Below, piece by piece: positions 28,444 to 38,956 of a stretch of DNA of 64,000 nt. Made by a program: the position numbers and the translations under genes. Position 1 is the stretch's first letter. Each line of letters opens with the position of its first letter. Under the pieces are notes generated by a model. That model did not search any database. It was given only the letters and a program-made list of their open reading frames with translations, and was not told the DNA's origin. This DNA comes from Vreelandella sulfidaeris. GTDB lineage: Bacteria > Pseudomonadota > Gammaproteobacteria > Pseudomonadales > Halomonadaceae. The stretch is taken from positions 3,906,001 to 3,970,000 of the forward strand of contig AP019514.1 of assembly GCA_007182875.1 (NCBI GenBank), read 5' to 3'.

Positions 28444-29209
28444 ATGCTATTGCTTATTGTTATTTTCGGCCTGATCGGTCTTGCGTTCGGTGGCCCAGTG
28501 GGGCTATTGATCGGCGGCGGCCTGGGCTGGTGGCTGGGACGGCGCATCAGCCGTCGACTGAATATCGCGCGGACACGCATCCAGGAAGGCTTTCTAGAAT
28601 CGATTTTCTCTGTGATGGGTTGCCTGTGCCAAGCCGACGGTAAAGTAACGGATGGCGAGCTGGATGTAGCCGAGAAGTTATTTGACCAAATGCGACTTCA
28701 GGGCGAACAGCGTGCCAAGGCCCGCGCTGCTTTTGAGCGCGGCCGCGCCGATGACTTCAACCTAGACGCCGAACTCGCCAACGTTAATCAGTTAACCCAG
28801 CGTCAGCCCGTATTACGCCAAGTCTTTATTCAGGTTCAACTTTCAGCCATCGCCGCTGACGGTGTGCTCCACCCCGCCGAGCACGATATGATCCTGCGGG
28901 TCGCGCGCGGCGTGGGCTGCAGCGATGCCGAAGTTCAGCAGATTGAAGCGATGCTGCACGGCGCGGCCGCTAACTCCAAAGGCGCCAGCGAAGAAGCCCT
29001 TAAAGATGCTTACCGCGTTTTGGGGATCTCTGAAGATGCCAGCGACACCGAGATTAAAAAAAGCCTACCGCCGCCTGATGAGCCAAAATCACCCCGACAA
29101 ACTCGCCGGAAAAGGCCTGCCAGAAAGCATGCGCGACATCGCCCAGGCGCGCACCAGCGAAATCGGCAACGCCTACGAGCGTATTCGCGAAGCGCGGGGC
29201 AGCGCCTGA
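28444..29209 (+). CDS. djlA: Co-chaperone DjlA, membrane-anchored J-domain protein (frameshifted)
   Basis: About 255 residues. An N-terminal membrane helix (LLLIVIFGLIGLAFGGPVG) is followed by the TerB-like domain (ESIFSVMGCLCQADGKVTDGE and QLSAIAADGVLHPAE). The C-terminal J-domain starts AYRVLGISEDASDTEIKKAYRRL and contains the HPD triad in NHPDKLAGKG. The frame breaks in the A7 run at about 29057; dropping one A fuses the two halves of the J-domain. DjlA stimulates DnaK at the inner membrane. It lies 45 nt after dxs on the same strand. Confidence 0.92.
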
Positions 29210-29306
29210 AGATCGTCACGCTTAGGTAATCGACAGCGCCACGAACCACCGCTAGATTGAAGCATTGATATTGAAGCATCAATTATTGTCGGCAGGAGCA
29301 CACGCC

Positions 29307-29929
29307 ATGATTACGCTATACAGCTTTCCCCAATCGCGCTCGCTAAGAGCGGCGTGGACACTTGAGGAGCTAGGCCTGGAGTACCAGTGCCAGCATGTGG
29401 CGCTGGATAAAGGTGAGGGCCAAACAGCCGAGCATTTGGCGCGCCACCCGGACGGTAAGGTACCGGTCATGGTGGATGGCGATATTCAGTTGTTTGAGTC
29501 GGCGCCCATTTGCCGTTATCTAGCCGATACCTATGGCGATGGCACGCTGCTACCCAGCGATCCTGCCGCCCGCGCGCAGGTCGATCAATGGCTCAGTTTT
29601 ATCATTACGGAAATCGAGCAACCGCTGTGGAATCAAGCCAAGCATAAGTTTGCCCTGCCCCAAGATAGGCGTGTACCCGCCATTTTACCGGTCTGTGCCT
29701 GGGAGTTTCAGCGTGCGTTAAGCGCTCTGGAGCGCCGCCACAATGGCCAAGCAACCCTGGTAGGCACCACCTTTACCCTGGCGGATCTGTTTTTAACTCA
29801 TACCCTGTCGTGGGCAGTCAGTATGAAGCATCGCTTACCCGAGCCGTTACAGGTCTATCGCAAACGCCATACTCAGCGCCCCGCCATGGCTAAGGCCATT
29901 GAAAAGAGCAGACGGCCGCAAAGAGCTGA
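29307..29929 (+). CDS. Glutathione S-transferase family protein (frameshifted at the end)
   Basis: About 207 residues starting at the ATG at 29307 behind an AGGAG site. The thioredoxin-like N-domain has LYSFPQSRSLRAAWTLEELG, DGKVPVMVDG and LFESAPICRYLADTYG (the glutathione-binding ESxxI motif). The all-helical C-domain has VGTTFTLADLFLTHTLSW. The reading frame changes near 29905 (AAAA run); one added A gives AIEKEQTAAKS and a stop at 29929. That leaves 8 bp to the convergent cheZ, whereas the uncorrected frame would overrun cheZ. The substrate is unknown. Confidence 0.85.
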
Positions 29930-29937
29930 AGGGTCTC

Positions 29938-30620
29938 TTAAAAGCCAAGCTCATCAAGCAGGTCGTCTACCTGATCCTGTCCTGCCACTGCGTCCGCCTT
30001 GTTTTGGCTTACCTGCGGCCCATTACGCAGTCTGGCGTGTTCATCTCGATCATCTTCAGTCTTAACCCCATCGGTGATATTAGGAACATTATCCACCAAT
30101 ACCTGAACAAGCTGTTCTTCGATTAGCTTAATGACTTCCATCATTTTCTTAATCACTTGACCGGTGAGATCCTGGAAGTCTTGAGCCATCATAATTTCTA
30201 GCAACTCTTTTGCGTAGCCCCTGTTGCGGTGGGAAGCTTATTGCTCAAAAAGTGCTGCGTATCCTCAACAAGCGCTGGGTCGCTTTCTACCACTGCAGTC
30301 GCTACCGCTGCCTGCCAACGCTTATTAAGCGCGGCGCCTTCATCTTCCAGTCTATCTTGCAAGGGTTGCGCGCGTTCAACGGCATTTAGCGCGCGTTCTG
30401 CGGCCTGCTCCGTCATCGAGGCAACATAGTTAAGCCGGTCGTTCGCGTCAGGTATCGCTTGCGCTGCCTGGGAGATCTGCTGATCTAACCCCAGCTCTTT
30501 CATACTGTCCCGCAGCAGTCTTGTTAAGTGGCCTATACGATGAACCATGTCATCGGCGCTGCCTTGCTTTGCCAGCACCGACGGCATCGTCGAGTCGTGG
30601 GCATTATTTGTCGAACTCAT
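29938..30620 (-). CDS. cheZ: Chemotaxis phosphatase CheZ (frameshifted)
   Basis: About 227 residues. CheZ dephosphorylates CheY-P and ends the tumble signal. The long helical hairpin is visible ([39 protein letters not shown]). The catalytic segment is [16 protein letters not shown], containing the Asp and Gln that orient the attacking water. The C-terminal CheY-binding peptide is [12 protein letters not shown]. One indel near 30205 separates the halves. It stands alone here rather than next to cheY, and a strong hairpin lies 14 nt ahead of the start codon. Confidence 0.93.
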
Positions 30621-30633
30621 GCTAATCTCTTTT

Positions 30634-30656
30634 GGAAAAGCTCGTTAAGCTTTTCC
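30634..30656. promoter_or_regulatory. Hairpin in the cheZ leader
   Basis: A perfect 9-bp inverted repeat GGAAAAGCT / AGCTTTTCC with a 5-nt loop lies 14 nt upstream of the cheZ ATG. T residues follow on the plus strand, so it could also act as a plus-strand terminator, but no plus-strand gene is evident upstream. A role in cheZ translation is conjecture. The stretch 30661-30800 beyond it holds no gene I trust. Confidence 0.5.
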
Positions 30657-30800
30657 TTTTGGTCTTGCCCATTAACGATAAGTACCTCAAAGCGATACTA
30701 CCTTTTTATGAGAAAAACATTGGCGACATTAATGATATAAAACGTCTGTCGACGGACCTTACAGTAGTTGTGAGAAAGCCACCATCGAAGCTCAAGCAAA

Positions 30801-31471
30801 TTAGGTATGAGGTAGTACGGCGCTATAAACGGCAAAGTAATGACAGACGCTTCCGACAATGACAAATAAATGCCAAATAGCGTGGTTATAGGGGATAGCA
30901 CGCACGGCGTAAAAGATAACGCCTAGTGTGTAGACCACTCCCCGGCGGCTAGTAGTACGATGCCGTTCGCCGATAAGCTTGCCGCCATTTCGCCAGCTGC
31001 CAGTACAATCATCCAGCCCATGAGGAGATAAATTGCTACGCGTAACATCGAAAAGCGATGCGGCCAACGTAGCTTGCAGGCAATCCCCACCAGCGCCAGC
31101 GACCATACAGCGACAAACAAGACCCAGCCCGTTGGTCCGCGCATATTGACGAGCAGAAAGGGGGTATAAGTTCCTGCAATGAGGAGATAGATCGCGCAGT
31201 GATCCAGTAGTTGAAAGCGCTGCTTCCACTGACGATGAGAAATACCGTGGTAAAGGGTCGAGGCAGTGTAAAGCAGCACCAAAGTAGTGCCGTATAGGCT
31301 TAAGCTGGCAATTTTCCATGGGTCGGCATGAGCCGTTAAGCTCGCTGCAACCAGCAGTACAACCATTCCCACCAGGCTGAGCACAGCGCCAATACCGTGG
31401 GTGATACTGTGTAGCCACTCTTCGATAACGCTGAATTCGCCCAGCGGGTCGTCGACACGAGTATTGTTCAT
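30801..31471 (-). CDS. trhA: Hemolysin III / PAQR-family membrane protein (frameshifted)
   Basis: About 223 residues with seven predicted membrane helices. PAQR/HlyIII motifs are [31 protein letters not shown] (the first metal-binding His/Ser set), [20 protein letters not shown] and, after the frameshift near 30947, [19 protein letters not shown]. The conserved His residues of the putative zinc site are all present once the frames are joined. Homologues are involved in membrane fluidity control; haemolysis is a historical label. It is probably monocistronic. Confidence 0.9.
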
Positions 31472-31593
31472 TGGAGGCTCCTCTAAACGCCCTTACGAAT
31501 TCATCGCTTAATTATTTTATAGCTTGGGCATGCAAAATGACGAGTCGCCTTCATCAAGAAACTGCTCGCGGCAGTTGGCTCCCCTACTTAACA

Positions 31594-31632
31594 GAATAAA
31601 ACCGAACCCGGATACATGTGCCGAGTTCGGTT
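31594..31632 (-). terminator. Terminator of the adh-linked operon
   Basis: A 12-bp stem with one mismatch (31600-31611 with 31621-31632) is followed on the minus strand by TTTTATTC. It lies 48 nt past the corrected stop of the membrane protein gene at 31680. Confidence 0.8.
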
Positions 31633-31679
31633 CTTTATAGAGCCATTACTCTGATCTTCGCAGATTCTCGCTGACGCTC

Positions 31680-32205
31680 TTAAAGCGTTGGATAAGGCAA
31701 GGCATCTTTCATATCGGCGGGCACTTGAAAATCTTGAGCGCCCCCGTGCGCTTGCTAGTCCTTGTGGAAAACCGCTTCGATGACTGTAATCAGGCGTTAT
31801 GCCTCTTTGATAGGCATGTCGTGGGCTTAAACCCTTGGCACAGGCGCAATCAATGGCAGTAAGGATGCCCACGACGGACAATGCCAAGTAGACGTTTTCT
31901 TTCTTGGTATTGTGTTCATCTTTTAAGGCATACGTGAGTACGGCAAGATCAACAACATCGCCTCCCAAGCGGCTCCATATTGCGGGAGTGGGGTTATCTG
32001 AAAGCGCACCAATACCACTCATTATTTCTCTTGCCCCACAGGCACGCATGCTGTTTTCATTGCCTTGCATACCGAGCTGACGGGTAAGTTTACCTGGCGC
32101 TAACAGCTTATAGAGCCCCATACCCAAGCTTAGCCAGCCGAGCCCACGGGCGAGTTTGTCTGATGAGCTTTGCGAATGAGTCATACTTGATTGCTTATGC
32201 ATCAT
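31680..32205 (-). CDS. Conserved membrane protein of unknown function (frameshifted end)
   Basis: About 175 residues. Soluble start (MTHSQSSSDKLARGLGWLSL), a GLYKLLAPGKLTRQLGM motif, REIMSGIGALS, and two hydrophobic segments (WSRLGGDVVDLAVLTYAL and VYLALSVVGILTAID). The C-terminus reads DYSHRSGFPQGLASARGA; removing one G from the GGGGG run near 31740 continues this as QDFQVPADMKDALPYPTL and stops at 31680, a more natural end than the long basic tail of the raw frame. Similar regions occur in proteins annotated as cyclase/dehydrase-like, but no activity is established. It lies 28 nt after the zinc alcohol dehydrogenase, so is probably cotranscribed. Confidence 0.6.
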
Positions 32206-32233
32206 TACCTCATTACCTCCGTGTCTGGTTTGT

Positions 32234-33402
32234 TCAAGGCTTGAGAATCACCTTGACGCAGCCATCCTGTTTATCGCGAAAGGTCTTATACATTTCGGGA
32301 CCTTGGTCCAAACCAACGGAATGCGTGATAACAAATGAGGGATCGATCTGCCCCTCATCAATACGACGGAGCAAATCATCAGTCCAGCGATTAACGTGCG
32401 TCTGACCGGTACGCACAGTCAGCCCTTTGTTCATTAATGCGCCCATGGGGATCTTATCGACCAGACCGCCGTAGACGCCAGGAATAGACAGCACCCCAGC
32501 AGGACGACAGACATAGATCATCTCGCGAAGTACGTGGGCACGGTCACTTTCCAACATCATCGATTGCTTGACTCGGTCATAAACAGAGTCAAGTGAACGG
32601 GTGGCATGCGCTTCGAGACCTACGGCATCGATACATTTTTCTGGCCCCTTACCGTTGGTTAGATCCTTTAACCGACTCAAGACGCTTTCTTTGTCGAAGT
32701 TGATAGTAATCGCCCCACCCGCCTCTGCCATGGAGAGCCGCTCGGGAACGTTATCGATGACTACGACTTGTTTTGCGCCTAAAAGCACCGCGCTGCGAAT
32801 ACAAAACTGGCCCACGGGGCCTGCGCCCCAAACCACGACCGTGTCTGTCGGTTGAATGTCGCACTGAACCGCTGCCTGCCAACCCGTAGGGAAAATGTCA
32901 CCGAGGAACAGCACTTGTTCATCGGTTAGGTGCTGGGTACTTTTATATGCGTAGTGTCGGCGAAAGGCACCCGGACAAACTCTGCCTGACCACCGGCATA
33001 CCCACCCGTAAGATGAGAATAGCCAAATAGGCCTGCACCACCATGGCCAAACGCCTTATCAGCCAAACTCTTATTACGGTTAGAACGCTCACAAACCGAA
33101 TAATTGCCGCGCTGGCACTGTTCGCATTCACCGCAGAAAATGGTGAAAGGCACCACCACCCGATCGCCTACTTTCAGGTTTTTCGCTTCGCTGCCGACCT
33201 CCATCACCTCGCCCATGAATTCATGGCCAAGTACGTCGCCCGATTGCATACTGGGAATAAAATGATCGTATAGATGAAGGTCTGAGCCACAGATCGCACA
33301 GCTACTTACATTAACAATAGCGTCGCGAGGGTGCTCAATTTCCGGGTCTGGTACCGTGTCATAACGAACATCATTTTTGCCGTGCCAGCAAAGTGCTTTC
33401 AT
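32234..33402 (-). CDS. Zinc-dependent alcohol dehydrogenase (frameshifted)
   Basis: About 389 residues of medium-chain dehydrogenase. Catalytic zinc ligands are in [13 protein letters not shown] and [12 protein letters not shown]; the structural zinc loop is [15 protein letters not shown]. The nucleotide motif is [17 protein letters not shown] followed by VIDNVPERL, which suggests NAD. The long insert and [18 protein letters not shown] resemble the glutathione-independent formaldehyde dehydrogenase-like group. The frame breaks near 32935; adding a C gives [16 protein letters not shown]. The substrate is unproven. The gene is followed by the unknown membrane protein, a pairing that suggests a stress or detoxification unit. 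Confidence 0.88.
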
Positions 33403-33528
33403 CGTTGCTTCTCCTTAACATTTTCCCCTGGGTTAGCCTCCTGCTCTATTCAACATAGCTCAGTTGCCGGGCAAAAAGATTAAAAAAAAGCAAGTTTCCG
33501 ACGTCGCTACAGCATCATATCCTGATCA

Positions 33529-34164
33529 TCACCCCTTGCGCTCAATATCCACATCGCTGGCGTGGGTGAAGTCATCCAGGGCCATCATATGGCCGAGTTT
33601 TCCCGCTTTGGTGGAAAGATACTGCTCGTTATGCGGATTCAGGCCGGTGGTAATCGGTAGGCGTTCCACTACGTTGACGCCATCGCGGGTCAGTGCGTCC
33701 ACTTTGCGTGGGTTGTTGGTCATTAACCGCAGTGATGTGATGCCCAGATGGTTGAGCATCGGCACGCACAGATCGTAGCGACGCATATCGGCACCAAAGC
33801 CAAGTTGCTCATTGGCTTCAACTGTATCAGCGCCCTGATCCTGCAGGTGGTAAGCGCGAATTTTGTTTAATAGCCCTATACCGCGTCCTTCTTGGCGCAG
33901 GTAAAACAGCACACCGCGACCCTCTTCAGCAATGCGCTTAAGCGCTTCTTGTAGCTGATAGCCACAGTCGCAGCGCATTGAAAAGAGCGCATCACCCGTC
34001 AAACACTCGGAATGTACCCGCCCTAACACCGGCTGGTCGCCAGTCACATCACCCAGCGTTAGAGCGATATGATCCTTGCCGGTGGCCTCGTCTTCGAAGC
34101 CATGCATAGTAAAAGTTGCCCAGGGCGTGGGCAGTTGAGAAGCGGCAATGAAGCGAATGGTCAC
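33529..34164 (-). CDS. ribA: GTP cyclohydrolase II
   Basis: An intact 211-residue enzyme that opens GTP to 2,5-diamino-6-ribosylamino-pyrimidinone phosphate, the first step of riboflavin synthesis. The zinc site is in [17 protein letters not shown] (three cysteines). The catalytic region contains [32 protein letters not shown] and the ERLPI stretch complete the family pattern. It is monocistronic and divergent from hemE across a 249-bp gap. I saw no FMN riboswitch. Confidence 0.96.
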   Translation of the reverse strand: MTIRFIAASQLPTPWATFTMHGFEDEATGKDHIALTLGDVTGDQPVLGRVHSECLTGDALFSMRCDCGYQLQEALKRIAEEGRGVLFYLRQEGRGIGLLNKIRAYHLQDQGADTVEANEQLGFGADMRRYDLCVPMLNHLGITSLRLMTNNPRKVDALTRDGVNVVERLPITTGLNPHNEQYLSTKAGKLGHMMALDDFTHASDVDIERKG

Positions 34165-34413
34165 AGGTTACCTCGCTGATTGACCAAACCAGTTAACCAC
34201 ACCAGTGTTGGCAAAGTGGGCAAGTATTCTAACAGGAAGCGGCGCCCGCCTCACGGTGGTAACGCGGCTTAAATCGGTTAATTAGCGGAGAAAAATTGGC
34301 TGGGTGCGACGATTTTTGCCACCCAGTACGCCGCTCTAGCGCCTAACTTCAAGTACAATTGTCCCATACGATCCCACGTAAGATGCGGGCAAATTTCTTA
34401 AGAGCAAGTGTCT

Positions 34414-35525
34414 ATGACCACCACACCATTGCAAAATGACCGTTTCCTCCGCGCCTTGGCGCCAGCCCGTTGACCGCACCCCGGTGTGGATGATGCGCCA
34501 AGCGGGCCGCTACCTGCCGGAATACCGCGCCAGTCGTGCTGATGCAGGTAGCTTTATGGACCTGTGCCGCAACCATGATCTGGCCTGCGAAGTCACCCTG
34601 CAGCCTCTGGAACGTTACCCATTAGATGCAGCCATTCTGTTTTCGGATATCTTGACCATTCCTGATGCCATGGGCCTGGGGCTCTATTTTGAAACTGGCG
34701 AAGGCCCCAAATTTCGCAAAACCGTGCGCACCCAGGAAGAGGTCGCAGCGCTTAGCGTGCCCGACGCCGAGCGAGACCTCGATTACGTGATGCGAGCGGT
34801 GTCCACCATTCGTCGTGAGCTAAACGGTCGCATGCCGTTAATTGGCTTCTCCGGCAGCCCCTGGACGCTAGCGACCTATATGGTAGAGGGCGGATCAAGC
34901 AAAGACTTTCGTCACCTGAAAACCATGCTCTACGACACCCCAGACACCATGCACCAATTGCTGGACACGCTGGCTCACGCGGTGACCGACTACCTGAATG
35001 CGCAGATTCGTGCAGGTGCTCAAGCGGTACAGATTTTTTGATACTTGGGGCGGTGCGCTCTCTACGCCTGCGTATCTGGAGTTTTCGCTGCGCTATATGG
35101 AGCAGATCGTCGCTGGACTGATCCGCGAGCACGACGGGCGTCGCGTGCCGGTGATTTTGTTTACCAAAAATGGCGGTCAGTGGATTGAGCATATCGCCTC
35201 TGTCGGTGCCGATGCGCTGGGTATCGACTGGTCCACCGAGCTCTCCAATGCCCGCGCCCGCGTTGGCCACAAGGTAGCGCTGCAGGGCAATCTTGACCCT
35301 AATGTACTGTTCGCCCGCCCCTCGGCTATCCGTGCTGAAGTGGCTCGCGTGTTGGAAAGCTATGGCCACGGCCCCGGTCACGTTTTTAATCTGGGCCACG
35401 GTATCAGCCAGTTTACCAACCCGGACAACGTCACCGCCTTCATGGAGGCGCTGCACGAGCTTAGCCCGCAGTACCATCGGGATATTCCAACGCAACCCAA
35501 TACAGCGCACTCAGGAGTCAATTAA
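34414..35525 (+). CDS. hemE: Uroporphyrinogen decarboxylase (frameshifted)
   Basis: About 370 residues. HemE removes four acetate carboxyls from uroporphyrinogen III to give coproporphyrinogen III. The start at 34414 ([16 protein letters not shown]) needs a small indel near 34462 to reach [23 protein letters not shown], the substrate-binding signature. The other signature, [17 protein letters not shown], is intact. One surplus T in the run at about 35033 splits AVQIF from DTWGGALS. The end is [14 protein letters not shown] then NTAHSGVN. The stop overlaps the speE start by one base (TAATG). Confidence 0.94.
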
Positions 35526-36391
35526 TGAGCGAATTACGCGACGACCAGTGGTTTACCGAAGTCTTTGATAGCCACGGCAGCGCCTTCTCGCTGAAGATCT
35601 CTGAAAAACTGCTGGATGTGCAGAGCCCATACCAGCACCTGGAAGTTTACGCCACCGAGACTTACGGTAACCTGATGGTGCTGGATGGCTGCGTGATGCT
35701 GACCGACCGAGACAACTTCCTCTACCACGAGATGATTGCTCATCCGGCGCTGTTTACTCATCAAGACCCTAAGCGGGTGGTGATTATTGGCGGCGGCGAC
35801 TGCGGCACCTTAAAAGAAGTGCTGCGTCACCCCGGCGTTGAAAAAGTCACTCAGATCGATATCGATGAGGAGGTCACGAAAGCCTCCGAGCGCTTCTTCC
35901 CGTCGTTAGTAGAATCAAATAACGATCCGCGCGCCGAGCTACTGTTCGCCGATGGTGTGAAATGGGTAGATGATGCACCTGATGAGAGCATCGATGTACT
36001 GATTATCGACTCCACCGACCCGGTCGGCCCTGCGGAAGGCCTGTTTAAGACCGACTTTCTTAAGCGCTGCCACCGAATATTGAAAAGCGGCGGTGTAATG
36101 GTGCAGCAGAGCGAGTCACCGCTGTACCACAGCAGCTCGATTATCCGTGAGCTGCGCAACGATATGCTTGAAGCGGGTTTTGACAGCGTTGCTACGCTGC
36201 CCTTCCCGCAGCCAGTTTACCCCTCGGGCTGGTGGAGCGTGACGTTGGCGGGTAAAGCCACTGACGTTAATGCCTTCCGCGAGCAAGCAGCCGCCAGCCA
36301 CGGCCTACCGCTTGAGTACTACAGCATTGAAGCCCATCGTGGCGCCCTCGCCCTACCTCCGTTTATGCGCAAGGCCTTTTCCGCCGAATAA
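35525..36391 (+). CDS. speE: Spermidine synthase (polyamine aminopropyltransferase)
   Basis: An intact 288-residue enzyme that transfers aminopropyl from decarboxylated S-adenosylmethionine to putrescine. The motif VVIIGGGDCGTLKEVLRH is the cofactor-binding loop; IDIDEEVTKAS and the catalytic DSTDPVGPAEGLF follow. YPSGWWSVTLAGK closes the active site. Translationally coupled to hemE by a one-base overlap. A strong terminator follows 27 nt downstream. No speD is nearby. Confidence 0.96.
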   Translation: MSELRDDQWFTEVFDSHGSAFSLKISEKLLDVQSPYQHLEVYATETYGNLMVLDGCVMLTDRDNFLYHEMIAHPALFTHQDPKRVVIIGGGDCGTLKEVLRHPGVEKVTQIDIDEEVTKASERFFPSLVESNNDPRAELLFADGVKWVDDAPDESIDVLIIDSTDPVGPAEGLFKTDFLKRCHRILKSGGVMVQQSESPLYHSSSIIRELRNDMLEAGFDSVATLPFPQPVYPSGWWSVTLAGKATDVNAFREQAAASHGLPLEYYSIEAHRGALALPPFMRKAFSAE

Positions 36392-36417
36392 CACCGTCAG
36401 AAAGTCACTTTACGCTG

Positions 36418-36471
36418 CTGCCCCATCTTTTGCGCCACGAAGGTGCAGAAAGGTGGGGCAGTTTTATTTTT
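36418..36471 (+). terminator. Terminator of hemE-speE
   Basis: A 13-bp stem with one G-T pair (36418-36430 with 36449-36461), containing a smaller inner hairpin, is followed by TTTTATTTTT. It is placed directly after speE. Confidence 0.9.
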
Positions 36472-36541
36472 GCACCTATACGTTCGTATCAAACGTTCGC
36501 TTTATCGTTGAAAAGCGCTGAATTAGTCCCTGTACCCATGT

Positions 36542-36557
36542 TGGCATCTTCCTTGCT
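36542..36557 (+). promoter_or_regulatory. Sigma-54 promoter of the aap operon
   Basis: TGGCATCTTCCTTGCT has the GG and GC doublets exactly 10 nt apart, matching TGGCACG-N4-TTGCW. The predicted start is near 36568. A TGCACC half-site lies at 36471-36476, about 95 bp upstream, but no full NtrC site is visible. Confidence 0.75.
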
Positions 36558-36568
36558 AGGTTAAGTGA

Positions 36569-36582
36569 CATGCTTCGGCATG
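36569..36582 (+). other. 5'-terminal TTCG hairpin of the aapJ transcript
   Basis: CATGC-TTCG-GCATG forms a 5-bp stem with the very stable TTCG tetraloop, starting within a base or two of the predicted sigma-54 transcript start. Such structures can protect a 5' end from RppH/RNase E. The function is inferred. Confidence 0.5.
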
Positions 36583-36628
36583 CATAACTATTTTAATTAC
36601 TGATTTTAATAACTTCGAGGGAAACTAA

Positions 36629-37665
36629 ATGTTCAATAAAAAACATCTAGCGCTACTGGCATCCGCTGGTTCGCTTAGCCTAGTGGGAATGGCGACCGCT
36701 CAAGCCGACACCTTAGAAGATACCATTGAGCGTGGCGCCGTTCAGTGTGGTGTGAGCGATGGTTTGCCGGGCTTCTCAGCCCCGGATGACGATGGTAATT
36801 GGCAAGGCATTGATGTCGATGTTTGTCGCGCAGTAGCCGCCGCGGTACTTGGCGATGCGGATGCAGTTAACTACATTTCCCTAAACGCCGTTGAGCGCTT
36901 CACTGCGCTGCAGTCTGGTGAGGTTGACGTACTTTCACGTAACACCACCTGGACCACCACCCGCGACACCACACTGGGCCTGAACTTCACCGGGGTTACT
37001 TTTATGACGGCCAAGGCTTCATGGTTGCCCGCGACTTGGGTATTACCAGTGCCGACGAGCTTGATGGCGCCTCTATCTGCATTCAGTCAGGTACCACTAC
37101 CGAGCTGAACCTGGCGGACTACTTCCGTGCTAACGATATGGAATTCAATCCGATCGTTTTTGATACCTCTGAGCAAACCGTTGGCGGCTACCAAGCTGGC
37201 CGCTGTGACGTGCTGACATCTGACACCTCTCAGCTAGCGGCCCTACGTATCCAGCTAGATGATCCTAGCGCTTCAATGATCCTCTCAGAAGTCATCTCCA
37301 AAGAGCCGCTGGGCCCGGTGGTTCGTCAGGGCGACGACCTTTGGTTCAACATCGTAAAATGGTCGCTGTTCGCCATGCTTAACGCAGAAGAGTACGGCGT
37401 TACCAGCGAAAACGTTGATGAGATGACCTCGTCTGAAGACCCCAATATCGCTCGCCTACTGGGCCAAGACGGCAACTATGGCGAAGGTATGAACTTAGAA
37501 GCCGACTGGGCTTACAACATTATTAGCCAAGTGGGTAACTACGCTGAAAGCTTCGACCGCAACGTGGGCATGGACTCTCCGCTTGAAATCGAGCGCGGTG
37601 TTAACGCCCTATGGACTGACGGCGGCTTCCAGTACGCTCCCCGATTCGCTAAGCGTCTCGCTTGA
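36629..37665 (+). CDS. aapJ: General L-amino acid ABC transporter binding protein AapJ (frameshifted)
   Basis: About 343 residues. The signal peptide ends near ATAQA (residue 26). The mature protein starts DTLEDTIERGAVQCGVSDGLPG, then ISLNAVERFTALQSGEVDVL and NTTWTTTRDT, the pattern of the AapJ/BztA group; GYQAGRCDVLTSD and WFNIVKWSLFAMLNAEEYG follow. An indel near 37002 breaks it between TGVTF and YDGQGFMVARDLG. AapJ binds many L-amino acids for the AapQMP transporter. A sigma-54 promoter upstream suggests nitrogen control. Confidence 0.92.
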
Positions 37666-37669
37666 CCCC

Positions 37670-37714
37670 GGCCCGCCCTCTCTCAAGTACTTATTACGAG
37701 AGTATAGGCGGGCC
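37670..37714 (+). other. Intercistronic stem-loop between aapJ and aapQ
   Basis: GGCCCGCC (37670-37677) pairs perfectly with GGCGGGCC (37707-37714), enclosing a second CTCT/AGAG stem. It begins 5 nt after the aapJ stop. The likely role is to uncouple abundant binding protein from low-level permease synthesis. Confidence 0.7.
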
Positions 37715-37752
37715 ATTTGATTGACCCTTTCCGTGTAGCGGAGACGCCATCC

Positions 37753-38941
37753 ATGTCTGTCAGACCCAACGTTCGCCCCGCCGGCCACAAGCCGCCGTTT
37801 TGGCGAGACCGTGCTAAGCGCGCACTTATTTTTCAAATCATTTTAGTCGCCGTTGTGGCGGCTTTCCTGATCTATATTATCGGCAATACCCAAGCCAACC
37901 TGAACGCCCGCGGCATCACCACTGGCTTCGGCTTCCTGGGCAATACAGCCGGCTTTGGTATTGGTCAAACCTTGATTGAGTACTCCTCCCAGAGCACCTA
38001 TGGCCGCACGTTCGTGATTGGCTTGCTCAACACGCTGCTGGTCGGGGGCTGGGGTATTGGCTGCTTCGATTATTGGTTTTATCGTCGGTATCGCGCGGCT
38101 ATCACCCAACTGGCTGATCGCTAAGTTAGCCAACGCCTATATCGAAACGTTTCGTAATATCCCGTTGTTGCTACAAATCTTCTTCTGGTACTTCGCAGTA
38201 CTGCGAACCTTACCCAGTGCTAGAGAAAGCATGGCGTTTGGCGAAGCCATTTTCCTGAACGTGCGTGGGCTTTACCTGCCGCAACCGCTGTTTGAATCCG
38301 GTTTCGGGCTTATTCCTATCACGTTTGTGGTGGCGATCATCGCCAGCATTGCGCTGATTGTCTGGAACAAGCGCCGCCACGAAGCGACCGGCAAACGCTT
38401 ACCGGTTTTCTGGATGTCGCTGGTGATTATTTTTGGCCTGCCACTGCTGGTACTAGTGGCGACTGGCGTCCCGGTCACCTGGGAAATGCCGGTACTGCGT
38501 GGCTTTAACTTCGGTGGTGGGATAACCATCATTCCGGAGTTTTTGGCACTGTGGCTGGCACTGTCTATCTACACCGCGTCGTTTATTGCCGAAATTGTGC
38601 GCTCGGGCATTCAGGCTATTCCCCATGGCCAAACGGAAGCCGCCCAAGCGCTGAGCCTGCCACGCAAACTGGTACTGCGCCTGGTAGTGATTCCCCAAGC
38701 AATGCGCGTCATCATTCCGCCACTCACCAGCCAATATCTCAACTTGATTAAAAACTCGTCTCTGGCCACCGCCATCGGTTACCCCGACTTGGTATCGGTT
38801 TTCGCCGGCACCACGCTCAACCAGACCGGTCAGGCAATCGAAGTGATTGCCATGACCATGGCGGTTTATCTGATCATCAGCTTGCTGGTGTCCATGTTCA
38901 TGAACTGGTTCAACGCTCGCGTTGCGCTGGTAGAACGCTAG
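37753..38941 (+). CDS. aapQ: Amino acid ABC transporter permease AapQ (frameshifted)
   Basis: About 396 residues. HisM-type permease with the long N-terminal extension typical of AapQ/BztB: first helix IFQIILVAVVAAFLIYIIG, then NLNARGITTGFGFLGNTAGF. The frame is lost near 38050 within NTLLVG and resumes at SIIGFIVGIARLSPNW. The periplasmic insert and the EAA loop (AIPHGQTEAAQALSLPRK) are present, then PQAMRVIIPPLTSQYLNLIKNSSLA. It forms the transmembrane heterodimer with AapM. It lies 15 nt upstream of aapM. Confidence 0.92.
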
Positions 38942-38956
38942 GCCGGAGACGACCCC

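Noticed and set aside
30632..30862. A 76-codon plus-strand frame between cheZ and hemolysin III
   Set aside because: It looks slightly protein-like, but it overlaps the cheZ leader hairpin and the hemolysin III 3' end, lacks a ribosome site and resembles no family I know.
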